Shown here piece by piece: positions 26,025 through 34,315 of a stretch of 64,000 bases of DNA; position 1 is the stretch's first letter; every line of letters starts with the position of its first letter. The position numbers and the translations under genes are program-made. Location: the NCBI GenBank assembly GCA_902492045.1, contig CABUKB010000002.1, positions 62,001-126,000 of the forward strand, read 5' to 3'. The notes under the pieces are model-generated. The model saw only the letters and a program-made list of their open reading frames with translations. It had not been told where the DNA came from and ran no database searches. Origin of the DNA: an uncultured Oscillospiraceae bacterium. GTDB lineage: Bacteria > Bacillota > Clostridia > Oscillospirales > Acutalibacteraceae.

Positions 26025-27173
26025 GTGAAACAGTCTGCCAAACACATTGCAAAACGGGGAAATCGGTATCGAACGCTTGCGCTGATTCTAACGATCCTTC
26101 TGCTGGTTTCCATCGTGGCCGCAGCGTTTCTTGGTCTTACAGCGTACCGCTTCATGCGTTTAAATCAATTTTCAAAAAATATCGTATTAGGCGACAACTA
26201 TTTTTTAAATAATTACATGCCTTTGGACAACGAGCCGGAAGAAACCGAGCGGGAAAACGGCTATAATCTTTTGGAACTGGAGTCTTACTGTGTATCTCAA
26301 GGGGGCGATTGGAACATTTTTTCCATGGCGGCGGCGGAATATATACAGCTAAACTGGGGGTTCCCCATTTTTGAGGCGGATGCCAATGCGTATGATCCGC
26401 CGCAAGGGGATTGGAATTTTCTCACAGCTGATGATATACAGGAAATTGTCGCACTCGCCTATTCCCTCTATCCGGATCCCACTTATCCAATAGACCAAGA
26501 CGCATTTTTGCAGGGATTCTTGAGAAACGGTACAAAACTGTTACAAGTTCCCCATTTATGTCAACTGCCCGATTACCCCAACGGCTGTGAAGCGGTGTCG
26601 GCGGTGATGCTGCTTCAGTATTACGGGTTCGATATATCTGAAAAGGCCTTTATCGAGGAATACTTGATTAAGGAACCAGTCAAAATCAGTTGGGGGTGCC
26701 GGTACGGACCGGATCCGAAAGAGGCCTATGCCGGAGATCCCGCTACCAATAACGGATGGGGATGTTTTGCGCCCGTTATTGTGAAAAGTTTGCAACCAAT
26801 TCTCAATCATACGTCTTATCAGGCGGTTAATTTAACCGGGATGTCCCTCGACCAGTTGGAAACACAGTTTCTCGACCGCAATATTCCGGTGGCTATCTGG
26901 ACCACCATTGATTTTGAACCTTTGAAAGAAGTATACCAGTGGCAAAGCTATGATAAAAAATCCACCTATCTTTACCCCAAAAATCAACATTGTGTGGTAC
27001 TGATTGGATATGACAGCGACCGATATTTTATCAGCGATCCGCTGTCTGATGAAAAATACTCCGCTGTCTCAAAAGAAAAGCTCCAGGACAGTTTCCATTC
27101 CGTCGGCGCCCAGTCCGTCGCTTTGATCAGCACCCGTTCCTCGAATACGTCCGGGAATACATCTGGTTCGTGA
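26025..27173 (+). CDS. Membrane-anchored C39-like peptidase domain protein
   Basis: 382-residue protein with one N-terminal membrane span (residues 17-41) and a large extracytoplasmic part. The C-terminal half is a peptidase C39-like (C39_2) papain fold: cysteine in PNGCEAVSAVMLLQYYG (C188), histidine in QHCVVLIGYD (H322) and the following SDPL. Members are common, poorly characterised surface proteins of Clostridia and may be hydrolases or adhesins. GTG start at 26025 with AGAAGGG upstream. It sits 45 bases after the winged-helix gene, so the two may be cotranscribed. Confidence 0.82.
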   Translation: MKQSAKHIAKRGNRYRTLALILTILLLVSIVAAAFLGLTAYRFMRLNQFSKNIVLGDNYFLNNYMPLDNEPEETERENGYNLLELESYCVSQGGDWNIFSMAAAEYIQLNWGFPIFEADANAYDPPQGDWNFLTADDIQEIVALAYSLYPDPTYPIDQDAFLQGFLRNGTKLLQVPHLCQLPDYPNGCEAVSAVMLLQYYGFDISEKAFIEEYLIKEPVKISWGCRYGPDPKEAYAGDPATNNGWGCFAPVIVKSLQPILNHTSYQAVNLTGMSLDQLETQFLDRNIPVAIWTTIDFEPLKEVYQWQSYDKKSTYLYPKNQHCVVLIGYDSDRYFISDPLSDEKYSAVSKEKLQDSFHSVGAQSVALISTRSSNTSGNTSGS

Positions 27174-27233
27174 CGGGGATTCCTTTGCTGATAGAAATTT
27201 CGTGCGGCGTTTTTTCTGAAACGATGGGAAACG

Positions 27234-27263
27234 ACCCGCTGTGCGGTTGCGCAGCGGGTTTTT
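27234..27263 (+). terminator. Terminator after the C39-like gene
   Basis: Stem ACCCGCTG with CAGCGGGT (27234-27241, 27252-27259) followed by TTTTT. Confidence 0.75.
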
Positions 27264-27302
27264 CGTGGAAAAATCCAAATCCAGGCGAATGGAGGCGATC
27301 AC

Positions 27303-28202
27303 ATGACTGAGATCCACTGTTCCCTTTGTCCCCGCCGGTGCGCAGCGCGGCGGACCATGCACGAGGGAAGCGGATATTGCCGTATGCCGTATGGACCTGT
27401 GGTCGCACGGGCGGCCCTGCACAAAGGAGAAGAGCCCTGCATCAGCGGAGAGCCGGGTACTCGGGGCGGATCGGGAACGGTGTTCTTTTCCGGGTGTTCG
27501 CTATCCTGCCTTTTCTGCCAGAACGCACCGATCAGCCGCGATAGGTTCGGCAAAGCCGTTGAGCCCGCCCGCCTTGCCGAGATTTTCCGCGAACTGGTGG
27601 ACCAGGGGGCACAGAATATCAATCTGGTCAATCCCACCCATTTTGTCCCCGCCATTTTGGATGCGCTCGCTCTTTACCGCCCCCCTGTCCCCATCGTCTA
27701 CAATTCCAGTGGTTACGAACGGGTGGATACCCTCCGTCGTCTTCAGGGGGCGGTGGATGTTTATCTTCCCGATTTCAAATACATCGACCCGGCCTTGTCG
27801 GCCGCTTTGTCTGGGGCGGCGGATTACGCGGACTTTGCATCCGACGCGATTCTGGAAATGGTCAGGCAGACCGGCCCTGTCCGCCTTAACAGCGATGGAT
27901 ATGCCGTACAAGGAACCATCGTACGGCACCTGGTTTTGCCCGGACACACCAAGGATTCCATGCGGGTGCTGGATTGGCTGGCCGGGCATCTGCCGTCCGG
28001 TGTCTTTGTCAGCCTGATGTTTCAATACACTCCTATGTCCTCATTTGAGCAGCACCCGGAACTGTCGCGCCGCCTGACGGCACGGGAATGCCGCAAAATA
28101 TGGGATTATCTGCTTGAGAAAGGGCTGACCGACGGATACGTACAGCAGCGCGGAAGCGCCGGAGAGACTTTCATTCCCGCATTCGATTTAACCGGCGTTT
28201 GA
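27303..28202 (+). CDS. Radical SAM protein, PflX/COG1313 type
   Basis: 299-residue iron-sulfur protein. An N-terminal cysteine cluster (CSLCPRRCAARR and GYCRMP) precedes the radical SAM signature CSLSCLFCQN (CX3CX2C), then NINLVNPTHFVP and a YLPDFKY strand typical of the COG1313 family, which is related to pyruvate formate-lyase activases but lacks their GRE-specific ferredoxin insert. Its substrate is unknown; it is not automatically an activase for the glycyl radical enzyme 2 kb downstream, which has its own. Probably cotranscribed with the sirtuin that follows by 38 bases. Confidence 0.87.
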   Translation: MTEIHCSLCPRRCAARRTMHEGSGYCRMPYGPVVARAALHKGEEPCISGEPGTRGGSGTVFFSGCSLSCLFCQNAPISRDRFGKAVEPARLAEIFRELVDQGAQNINLVNPTHFVPAILDALALYRPPVPIVYNSSGYERVDTLRRLQGAVDVYLPDFKYIDPALSAALSGAADYADFASDAILEMVRQTGPVRLNSDGYAVQGTIVRHLVLPGHTKDSMRVLDWLAGHLPSGVFVSLMFQYTPMSSFEQHPELSRRLTARECRKIWDYLLEKGLTDGYVQQRGSAGETFIPAFDLTGV

Positions 28203-28240
28203 CCGAGGGCTTAAGAATCGTTTAACAGGAGGCCATAGCG

Positions 28241-28966
28241 ATGGACAGACAGACGATTTTACAGCAGTGGGTGGACGAAAGCCGCTCCATTGTCTTTTTT
28301 GGCGGGGCGGGTGTATCCACCGAAAGCGGTATTCCGGACTTTCGCAGCACGGACGGGCTTTACCGGCAAACCTATGCTTACCCGCCGGAAACCATTCTGA
28401 GCCGGACATTTTTTGATCAACATCCGGCCGAATTTTTTCAATTTTATCGCGCCAAAATGCTGGCTCCCGATGCCAAGCCCAATGCCGCTCATTCTATGCT
28501 GGCCGATCTGGAACAGGCCGGCCGTTTGCTGGCGGTGGTCACGCAAAACATCGACGGCCTGCATCAGAAGGCCGGAAGCCGTCATGTCTATGAACTGCAC
28601 GGTTCCGTCCTCCGAAACACCTGCCAAGATTGCGGGCGCCGGTATTCGCTCGATGAAATCCTCCGCACCAGCGGGATCCCGCTCTGTTCCTGCGGCGGCA
28701 TCATCAAGCCTGACGTGGTGCTGTATGAGGAACCATTGGACGAATCCATCCTGTCCGGAGCGATTCGTTCAATCGAACAGGCGGATCTGCTCATTGTAGG
28801 CGGCACGTCTTTATCCGTATATCCCGCCGCCGGACTGCTACGGTATTTTCGGGGAGAACGCCTTGTTCTGATTAATCGTGATCCCACGCCGTACGATCAA
28901 AACGCCGCTCTTCTCATACAGGAGCCGATCGGCCGTGTACTGGGAAATCTGCGAGTGCCGTCCTGA
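28241..28966 (+). CDS. NAD-dependent protein deacylase, sirtuin family
   Basis: Removes acyl groups from lysine using NAD, releasing nicotinamide. The 241-residue protein has GAGVSTESGIPDFRS, the NAD motif TQNIDGLHQKAG, the catalytic histidine in ELHGSV, and a zinc module (CQDC and CSCGG). The nicotinamide it releases is the substrate of the nicotinamidase-like enzyme encoded 4 kb upstream. ATG 28241 follows AGGAGG. Confidence 0.93.
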   Translation: MDRQTILQQWVDESRSIVFFGGAGVSTESGIPDFRSTDGLYRQTYAYPPETILSRTFFDQHPAEFFQFYRAKMLAPDAKPNAAHSMLADLEQAGRLLAVVTQNIDGLHQKAGSRHVYELHGSVLRNTCQDCGRRYSLDEILRTSGIPLCSCGGIIKPDVVLYEEPLDESILSGAIRSIEQADLLIVGGTSLSVYPAAGLLRYFRGERLVLINRDPTPYDQNAALLIQEPIGRVLGNLRVPS

Positions 28967-29003
28967 GATAGCATTCGCTATTGAGGAAGGCCGCTCTTGA
29001 AGC

Positions 29004-29050
29004 GGCAGGCAGTGCCGGGGATGGCGTTCCCCGGCACTGCCTGCCTTTTT
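29004..29050. terminator. Strong bidirectional terminator
   Basis: Perfect 18-bp GC-rich stem (29004-29021 with 29028-29045) followed by TTTTT, between the convergent sirtuin and AraC-type genes. Confidence 0.88.
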
Positions 29051-29055
29051 CTTAT

Positions 29056-29871
29056 TTACACGGGCCCGGATTCCCGCATACGAAATTCTTTCACCGAGGT
29101 GCCGGTATACCGGCGGAACAGGCGGCTCAGATAATTTTCATCCAGCAATCCCACACAGGCGCCGGCCTGTTTGAGAGACAGCCCGCGCACCCGCATCAAC
29201 TCGCATACCCGTTCCATTTTCAGACGGTTAAAGTAGGCAATGGGGCTTTGACCTGTGTATTGTTTAAAAACCATACTCAAGTACCCGGCGCTGATGTTTA
29301 AGGCCATAGCCATTTCCTCCACCGTGACCGAACGATCCAGATTCTCCGCCAGATAGTGCAGGGCAGCATCGGCCAGCGCAGCAGCGGAAGACGACATGTT
29401 GGATTCCGGCCGCTCTGGTTGTCTCGTGTCCAGCAGCGACAGCAATTCAAACGCAAGGGAACGGTTTTTGGCAGAAGAAGGGCCGGATACGGCATTTTCC
29501 GCCATAATTCGGGATAGGATCTGTCCGGCCAGCGTTGCGGTTGCACCGGGGGGGCGGATCAAAGGCAGCCGGACCGCCCCTTCCCCCTCATTTCTATCAT
29601 AAGCCATTTTCAATCCCACGGTACGGTGACGGCAGTACTTCCCATCGCTGTAATATCGCGTTGGGCAAGAATAATCGTTAATCAGCACCGCTCCCTCCGG
29701 TATCTTGAGCGTTCGGCCTTCCCGCTCCTGCAGGATGTCCCCTTGCATCAGATAGCAGATCTCCAGACGGTCCGGCATGACTGCAAAGGTGATGTCGTAC
29801 CGCTCACTTCCATATTCATGCGCAAACCAAACCTGTGGGACCGACTTGGGCAAAAGAATGACGGTATCTAT
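29056..29871 (-). CDS. AraC-family transcriptional regulator
   Basis: Likely activator of the divergent glycyl radical enzyme operon. It has an N-terminal cupin-like sensing domain (HEYGSERYDITFAVMPDRLEI) and two C-terminal AraC helix-turn-helix motifs (VEEMAMALNISAGYLSMVFKQYTGQSP and LKQAGACVGLLDENYLSRLFRRYTGTS). The start is odd. The frame is open to a GTG at 29925, but a consensus promoter (29899-29927) places the transcript start near 29892. The only good ribosome site, AAGGAGGT, is seven bases before an in-frame ATA (29871-29869), which I use as the tentative start; a TTG at 29853 is the conventional alternative. Confidence 0.85.
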   Translation of the reverse strand: MDTVILLPKSVPQVWFAHEYGSERYDITFAVMPDRLEICYLMQGDILQEREGRTLKIPEGAVLINDYSCPTRYYSDGKYCRHRTVGLKMAYDRNEGEGAVRLPLIRPPGATATLAGQILSRIMAENAVSGPSSAKNRSLAFELLSLLDTRQPERPESNMSSSAAALADAALHYLAENLDRSVTVEEMAMALNISAGYLSMVFKQYTGQSPIAYFNRLKMERVCELMRVRGLSLKQAGACVGLLDENYLSRLFRRYTGTSVKEFRMRESGPV

Positions 29872-29898
29872 GCTGTCCACCTCCTTTTTCGTAAGTAC

Positions 29899-29927
29899 AG
29901 TATAACGCTTTCGGCAAAATTTCACAA
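29899..29927 (-). promoter_or_regulatory. Promoter of the AraC-type regulator
   Basis: On the minus strand: TTGTGA (29922-29927), 17-base spacer, TATACT (29899-29904). The predicted leader is only about 20 bases long. Confidence 0.65.
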
Positions 29928-29939
29928 GAAGATCGTGGC

Positions 29940-29967
29940 TTTGTGCTACTTATGCAGAGGTTTGTGC
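29940..29967 (+). promoter_or_regulatory. Candidate AraC-type operator (direct repeat)
   Basis: TTTGTGC occurs at 29940-29946 and again at 29961-29967, 21 bases apart (two helical turns), in the same orientation and abutting the weak -35 region of the downstream promoter, as is usual for activating sites of AraC-family proteins. Confidence 0.5.
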
Positions 29968-29996
29968 ATATTCTTTTGAGAGGAATCCGCTATAAT
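29968..29996 (+). promoter_or_regulatory. Activator-type promoter of the glycyl radical enzyme operon
   Basis: Perfect TATAAT at 29991-29996 with a poor -35 (ATATTC, 29968-29973) at 17-base spacing. The weak -35 next to a direct repeat suggests dependence on an activator. Confidence 0.55.
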
Positions 29997-30031
29997 AATA
30001 GAGTAAAAAGATTTTTTGAGGTGAAGCGGAT

Positions 30032-32182
30032 ATGACCCGTTTGGAACGTTTGAAAGCGCAGGTTTCCGCCCCTTTGCCGAACGGCTGGAAAAAATGCAAT
30101 TCGTACTATTTATATGAGGGGTACCGGTGTCATTACGACGACCCGGTTCCCATAGCGAGAGCTTATGCGGAAGAGGCCCTCTGCCGCCTCCACCCCATCC
30201 ATCTATACGATGACGATATAGTGTTGGGGTCTTTGCGTTCGATTGGCTCGGATGACCCGGGAATTCCGGATGGAATACTGAAAAAGGCGGACGACATCGT
30301 CGGCAGTTACGGCAGGCATCAATTCTGGATGAATTACGATCACTTTGCACCGGATTATGCCACCATACTGGAGAGGGGCGTCCCGGGTACGCTGGAGGCC
30401 ATCCGCTTATCGGCGGAAAAACACCGTGGAGATCCCCAGAAAACAGAATTTCTGGAAGCCTGCCGCATCTCTATGCAGGGCTTTTCGGACATGCTGGAAC
30501 GGTATGCCGACGCTGCACGAGAAAAGGCGGCGGCTGTTCCAGACGATTCTCAAAACCAGTTTGGGGAGTTGTCCCGCATCTGCCATTCCCTGACCCTCTC
30601 CCCGCCCGCCACCTTCCATGAGGCGTTGCAGCTGCTCTGGCTGATCCATCTCACCTTTGCTCTTCAGGGGCGCTACGCCATGGCATTTGGGCGCCTGGAC
30701 CAGATTCTTTATCCGTTTTATTGCCGCGATAAAGAAAAAGGCATTTTAAGCGACGAGCAGGCGCTCGAGCTGCTGTCCTGCACCCTGTATAAAATCGGCG
30801 AGCGGCGGCTGTTTGCCGCAGACGATGTGGTAAATATCGCCATCGGCGGCCTGAAACGGGACGGGTCGGGCGGCGTCAACGAATTAAGCTACCTGATCCT
30901 TCAGGCGGTGGAAGATTGCGGTATTCCCGGCCCGAATCTCTCCGCCCGCCTGTATGCGGACGTGCCCGAACCATTCGTGGACGCCTGCCTGCGCGTTATC
31001 GGCACCGGTATCGGTTATCCGGCGCTCATGAACGATGACGTGAATATTCCCGCTTTGGCACGGTATGGGTATTCGCTGGAGGATTGCCGCGATTACTGTA
31101 TGGTGGGATGCATTGAGAATTTTATTCAGGGTAAACAGCCGCCCTGGTCCGACGGTCGTTTTAATTCTCCCAAGTACCTGGAATATGCCCTGAATGCCGG
31201 CGTCTGCATGCAAACGGGACTGCCTTTGGGAACCGATACGCCCCCGGCGGAAGAAATCGGGGACATGGATACTCTATTGCACGCCGTGGAACAACAAATG
31301 GCTTACGGGGCCGCCGAGTACATGGCGGTATTCCATAACGAAAACGGCCGGTATAACCGGGAACAGTATACCCAGCCTTTTCTTTCCTGTTTCTGCCAGG
31401 ATTGCATCGGGCGAGGACAGGATATTAACGACGGAGGCGCCCTCTATCCATCGGTCCACGGTGTCTGCGGCATGGGGATTGCCACAATGGCCGACTCCCT
31501 GGCCGCGATTGAGCGGGTAGTCTTTGAACAGAAAAAGATTTCATTGGCCGGGTTGCGGGATGCCTTGAAAGCGAATTTCAACGGGTATGATGAACTGCGT
31601 TCGGATTTGCTGGCGGCGCCTAAATACGGCAACAACCTGGAATTTGTCGATAAATACGCCGAATGGTTTATCCAGAGCCATTTTCGCATCTTCTCGCGCT
31701 ATCGGACGAGGGACGGCGGCGGGATATATCTGGCCATAGCCTCCAATGTACAGAACATCTCGGCCGGACGGGAGGTTGCCGCCACCCCTGACGGCCGCCT
31801 GAACGGAATGCCGTTGAGCGACGCAGCCTCCCCCATGCATGGTCTGGACAAAGATGGGCCCACCACCACATTTCTTTCCCTTTCCAAACCCGATTACACC
31901 TTTGCCGGCGCCGGTACGGTCGTCAATCAGAAATACAGCCCGGCGATGTTTCATGATCCCAAAAAACGCGCGTGCCTGTCCGCTTTGATCCGCACATATT
32001 TTCTCAAAGGCGGGCAGGAGGTGCAGATCAATTCCATCTCCCGGGATGTCCTGCGGGACGCGATGGAAAACCCGGACTCCTACCGCGACCTGGTGGTGCG
32101 GGTATCCGGTTTCAGCGCCTATTATGTCTGTCTCGACCGGTCTGTACAGGAAGATATCCTGATGAGGACGGAACATGGATGA
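30032..32182 (+). CDS. Glycyl radical enzyme, dehydratase-like, unknown substrate
   Basis: 716-residue member of the pyruvate formate-lyase/glycerol dehydratase superfamily, which uses a protein glycyl radical for difficult anaerobic C-O, C-N or C-C bond cleavage. The radical site is VSGFSAYY (Gly693) near the C-terminus. The catalytic cysteine is in MVGCIEN (Cys360) with glutamate two residues later (Glu362), as in the CXE motif of dehydratases. His103 (DHFAPDYATIL) matches the substrate-binding histidine segment of glycerol dehydratase, and FGRLDQILYPFY is also conserved. It is 70 or more residues shorter than most dehydratases and has N where GCVEP-type enzymes have P. Followed by its activase with an eight-base overlap. 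Confidence 0.9.
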   Translation: MTRLERLKAQVSAPLPNGWKKCNSYYLYEGYRCHYDDPVPIARAYAEEALCRLHPIHLYDDDIVLGSLRSIGSDDPGIPDGILKKADDIVGSYGRHQFWMNYDHFAPDYATILERGVPGTLEAIRLSAEKHRGDPQKTEFLEACRISMQGFSDMLERYADAAREKAAAVPDDSQNQFGELSRICHSLTLSPPATFHEALQLLWLIHLTFALQGRYAMAFGRLDQILYPFYCRDKEKGILSDEQALELLSCTLYKIGERRLFAADDVVNIAIGGLKRDGSGGVNELSYLILQAVEDCGIPGPNLSARLYADVPEPFVDACLRVIGTGIGYPALMNDDVNIPALARYGYSLEDCRDYCMVGCIENFIQGKQPPWSDGRFNSPKYLEYALNAGVCMQTGLPLGTDTPPAEEIGDMDTLLHAVEQQMAYGAAEYMAVFHNENGRYNREQYTQPFLSCFCQDCIGRGQDINDGGALYPSVHGVCGMGIATMADSLAAIERVVFEQKKISLAGLRDALKANFNGYDELRSDLLAAPKYGNNLEFVDKYAEWFIQSHFRIFSRYRTRDGGGIYLAIASNVQNISAGREVAATPDGRLNGMPLSDAASPMHGLDKDGPTTTFLSLSKPDYTFAGAGTVVNQKYSPAMFHDPKKRACLSALIRTYFLKGGQEVQINSISRDVLRDAMENPDSYRDLVVRVSGFSAYYVCLDRSVQEDILMRTEHG

Positions 32183-33077
32183 GATAAAAGGGATCATCAC
32201 CGATATCCAGGGCTTTTCGACCGATAATGGTCCCGGCATTCGAACCACCGTCTTTATGAAGGGCTGCAATCTTCACTGCCCTTGGTGCCATAATCCCGAA
32301 ACCCTCCTGCCGGTTCCGCAGTTGCTCTTTTATGCGGCGCGCTGCCGCCACTGCGGGCGATGTGTCTCGCTTTGCCCCCAGGCCTGCCATGCGGATGACG
32401 GGAACCGCCATACCTTTCGCCGTCCGTCCTGCACCTCCTGCGGCGCCTGCGTGTCCGGATGCCGGTCTGAAGCCCTGGCGATTGCCGGAAAAAGGGTCGG
32501 CGTCGGGGACATTCTTCCCCGCATCTTGGCCGATCAGGCCTATTACGACATGTCCGGAGGGGGGCTCACCTTATCGGGAGGGGAACCTCTTCTGCAGGCG
32601 GATTTCTGTGCAGAACTGGCTAGGCGCAGTGCCGCAGAGGGAATACATACTCTGATTGATACGGCGGCTTGTGTAGCCTACCGGCATTTTGAAACCGTAT
32701 TGCCTTATGTCCGGGATTTCTACGTCGATTTCAAATGCCCTGACGAGAGTTCCTACCGCCGTTATACCGGAGGCAGCCTTCAGACCGTGTTGGATAATCT
32801 GCGCCGGTTGTCGGACGCCGGCGCGGCGATTACCATCCGGATTCCTGTTATCCCTCACATCAACGATGACCCGGTATCCTGCCGCCGAATAGCGGAGCAT
32901 CTGAAAGGGATTGCCGTGAAGGAAATCCATTTACTGCCCTTTCATAAGCTGGGCTCCAGTAAATATAAAGCGTTGGGGCTCGATTATCCCTATGCCGAAT
33001 ACCCGGCTTATTCGCCGGAAAACTTAGTTCGCCTGCTCGACTCATTTCAACCATATCCGGTATCCATTGCCGGATGA
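32175..33077 (+). CDS. Glycyl radical enzyme activating enzyme (radical SAM)
   Basis: Installs the glycyl radical on the preceding enzyme using AdoMet. The 300-residue protein has the activase signature around GPGIRTTVFMKGC and the CX3CX2C cluster motif (C31, C35, C38), then a ferredoxin-like insert with two four-cysteine groups (CRHCGRCVSLCPQAC and CTSCGACVSGC) as in dehydratase activases, and the GGGLTLSGGEPLLQ AdoMet motif. Start overlaps the enzyme gene, indicating translational coupling. Confidence 0.93.
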   Translation: MDEIKGIITDIQGFSTDNGPGIRTTVFMKGCNLHCPWCHNPETLLPVPQLLFYAARCRHCGRCVSLCPQACHADDGNRHTFRRPSCTSCGACVSGCRSEALAIAGKRVGVGDILPRILADQAYYDMSGGGLTLSGGEPLLQADFCAELARRSAAEGIHTLIDTAACVAYRHFETVLPYVRDFYVDFKCPDESSYRRYTGGSLQTVLDNLRRLSDAGAAITIRIPVIPHINDDPVSCRRIAEHLKGIAVKEIHLLPFHKLGSSKYKALGLDYPYAEYPAYSPENLVRLLDSFQPYPVSIAG

Positions 33078-33095
33078 ATCAAAGGAGGAAATCAC

Positions 33096-34193
33096 ATGGA
33101 CCATGCGAAAGCCGCCCTTTTTATGGGACCTCACCAGCCGTTTGAAATCCGCGAATATCCCCTCTCCCAGCCCGACAAGGGAATGGCGCAGCTCGATCTC
33201 ATCGCATGCGGCGTCTGCGGCACGGACGTCCATATCCACGAAGGGCGCCTGGCCACCGGCTACCCATCCATCATCGGTCATGAATTCATAGGCCGGGTGC
33301 GGAACATCCACCCCGAAGACAGTGAGAGCAGCGGCATTCGGGCCGGGGACGCCGTGATCGTGGACATCGCCTGTCCCTGCGGCACCTGTGCATTATGCCG
33401 CAGCGGCGATGATGCAAACTGTATCCATATGGGAGTGACGAATGCGGGTGATCCCGAAAAAGCCCCTCATTTTTGGGGAGGGTTTGCCGAGGTATCGTAT
33501 GCCCCTGTCCAAAATCTGATCCGAATCCCGGACGATCTCGATCCCAAAACCGTCAGCGTATGCGCCTGCGCAGGTCCCACGGCAATCCACGCCTTTGAAC
33601 TGGGACGCCAAGCCAATGCCGGCATTGACAAGGCCAACGTCGCGGTGGTGCAGGGGCTGGGACCGGTCGGCCTTTTTGCGGTGGGATATCTGGCTTCGCT
33701 CGGAATTCCCCACGTCGCCGTGGTGACGGCAGGACACAATCCCAACCGAACGCAGTTGGCCAAGCGGTTCGGCGCCACTGACATCTATAATTTGGAAGAG
33801 CAGGATATCCAGGAAATCACGGCTTCCATCGCGGCGCTGAATGAAAACATGGGCGCCGACCTGGTCTTTGAAGCGAGCGGCAGCCCGGCGGCTGTCCCGC
33901 AAGGGCTTGGAATGCTCCGCAACCGGGGAGTTTATTTGATCCCCGGGCAATATTCCAACACCAGCGGCGTTCAGATTCAACCTGAACTCATCACCTTCCG
34001 GGCTCTGCACCTCATCGGCTCTTCTCAATACTCCCTTCGGGATGTGGATCTGTATCTGCATTTTCTGCATTCTCATCCGGAACTGTGGCCCGTAATCGAC
34101 GATCTTGTGACGGAATACCCCGTGACCAATATCAACACGGCATTTGAGGATATCCGAATGGGCAAAAACATCAAGACCTTGTTGGTTCCCTGA
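33096..34193 (+). CDS. Zinc-dependent MDR alcohol dehydrogenase
   Basis: 365-residue medium-chain dehydrogenase. Catalytic zinc ligands are visible as C41 in CGVCGTD and H62-E63 in GHEF; the structural zinc motif is CPCGTCALCRSGDDANC. The NAD(P)-binding region (VVQGLGPVGLFAVGYLASLG) has GLGPVG. It could reduce the aldehyde formed by the glycyl radical enzyme or oxidise the substrate beforehand; sequence resembles polyol/threonine-type dehydrogenases. Last gene of the operon, before a strong terminator. Confidence 0.9.
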   Translation: MDHAKAALFMGPHQPFEIREYPLSQPDKGMAQLDLIACGVCGTDVHIHEGRLATGYPSIIGHEFIGRVRNIHPEDSESSGIRAGDAVIVDIACPCGTCALCRSGDDANCIHMGVTNAGDPEKAPHFWGGFAEVSYAPVQNLIRIPDDLDPKTVSVCACAGPTAIHAFELGRQANAGIDKANVAVVQGLGPVGLFAVGYLASLGIPHVAVVTAGHNPNRTQLAKRFGATDIYNLEEQDIQEITASIAALNENMGADLVFEASGSPAAVPQGLGMLRNRGVYLIPGQYSNTSGVQIQPELITFRALHLIGSSQYSLRDVDLYLHFLHSHPELWPVIDDLVTEYPVTNINTAFEDIRMGKNIKTLLVP

Positions 34194-34257
34194 CGCAATG
34201 CCATAAACCCGGAGAAATTCCCCGTGTGATCGTTCAGTTGAGAAGCAAGTAAGGATC

Positions 34258-34300
34258 AAAACCCCCTTTCGTAGCAAGTTGATCTACGAAAGGGGGTTTT
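34258..34300. terminator. Bidirectional terminator closing the glycyl radical operon
   Basis: Perfect 16-bp stem (34258-34273 with 34285-34300) whose arms end in AAAA and TTTT. It serves both this operon and the convergent EndoQ-UvrD gene. Confidence 0.85.
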
Positions 34301-34315
34301 GCATACCGGCAAGCA

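Noticed and set aside
27303..28202. PflX-type radical SAM protein as activase of the glycyl radical enzyme
   Set aside because: The enzyme has its own overlapping activase with the proper ferredoxin insert; the PflX-type protein lacks it and is in another transcription unit.
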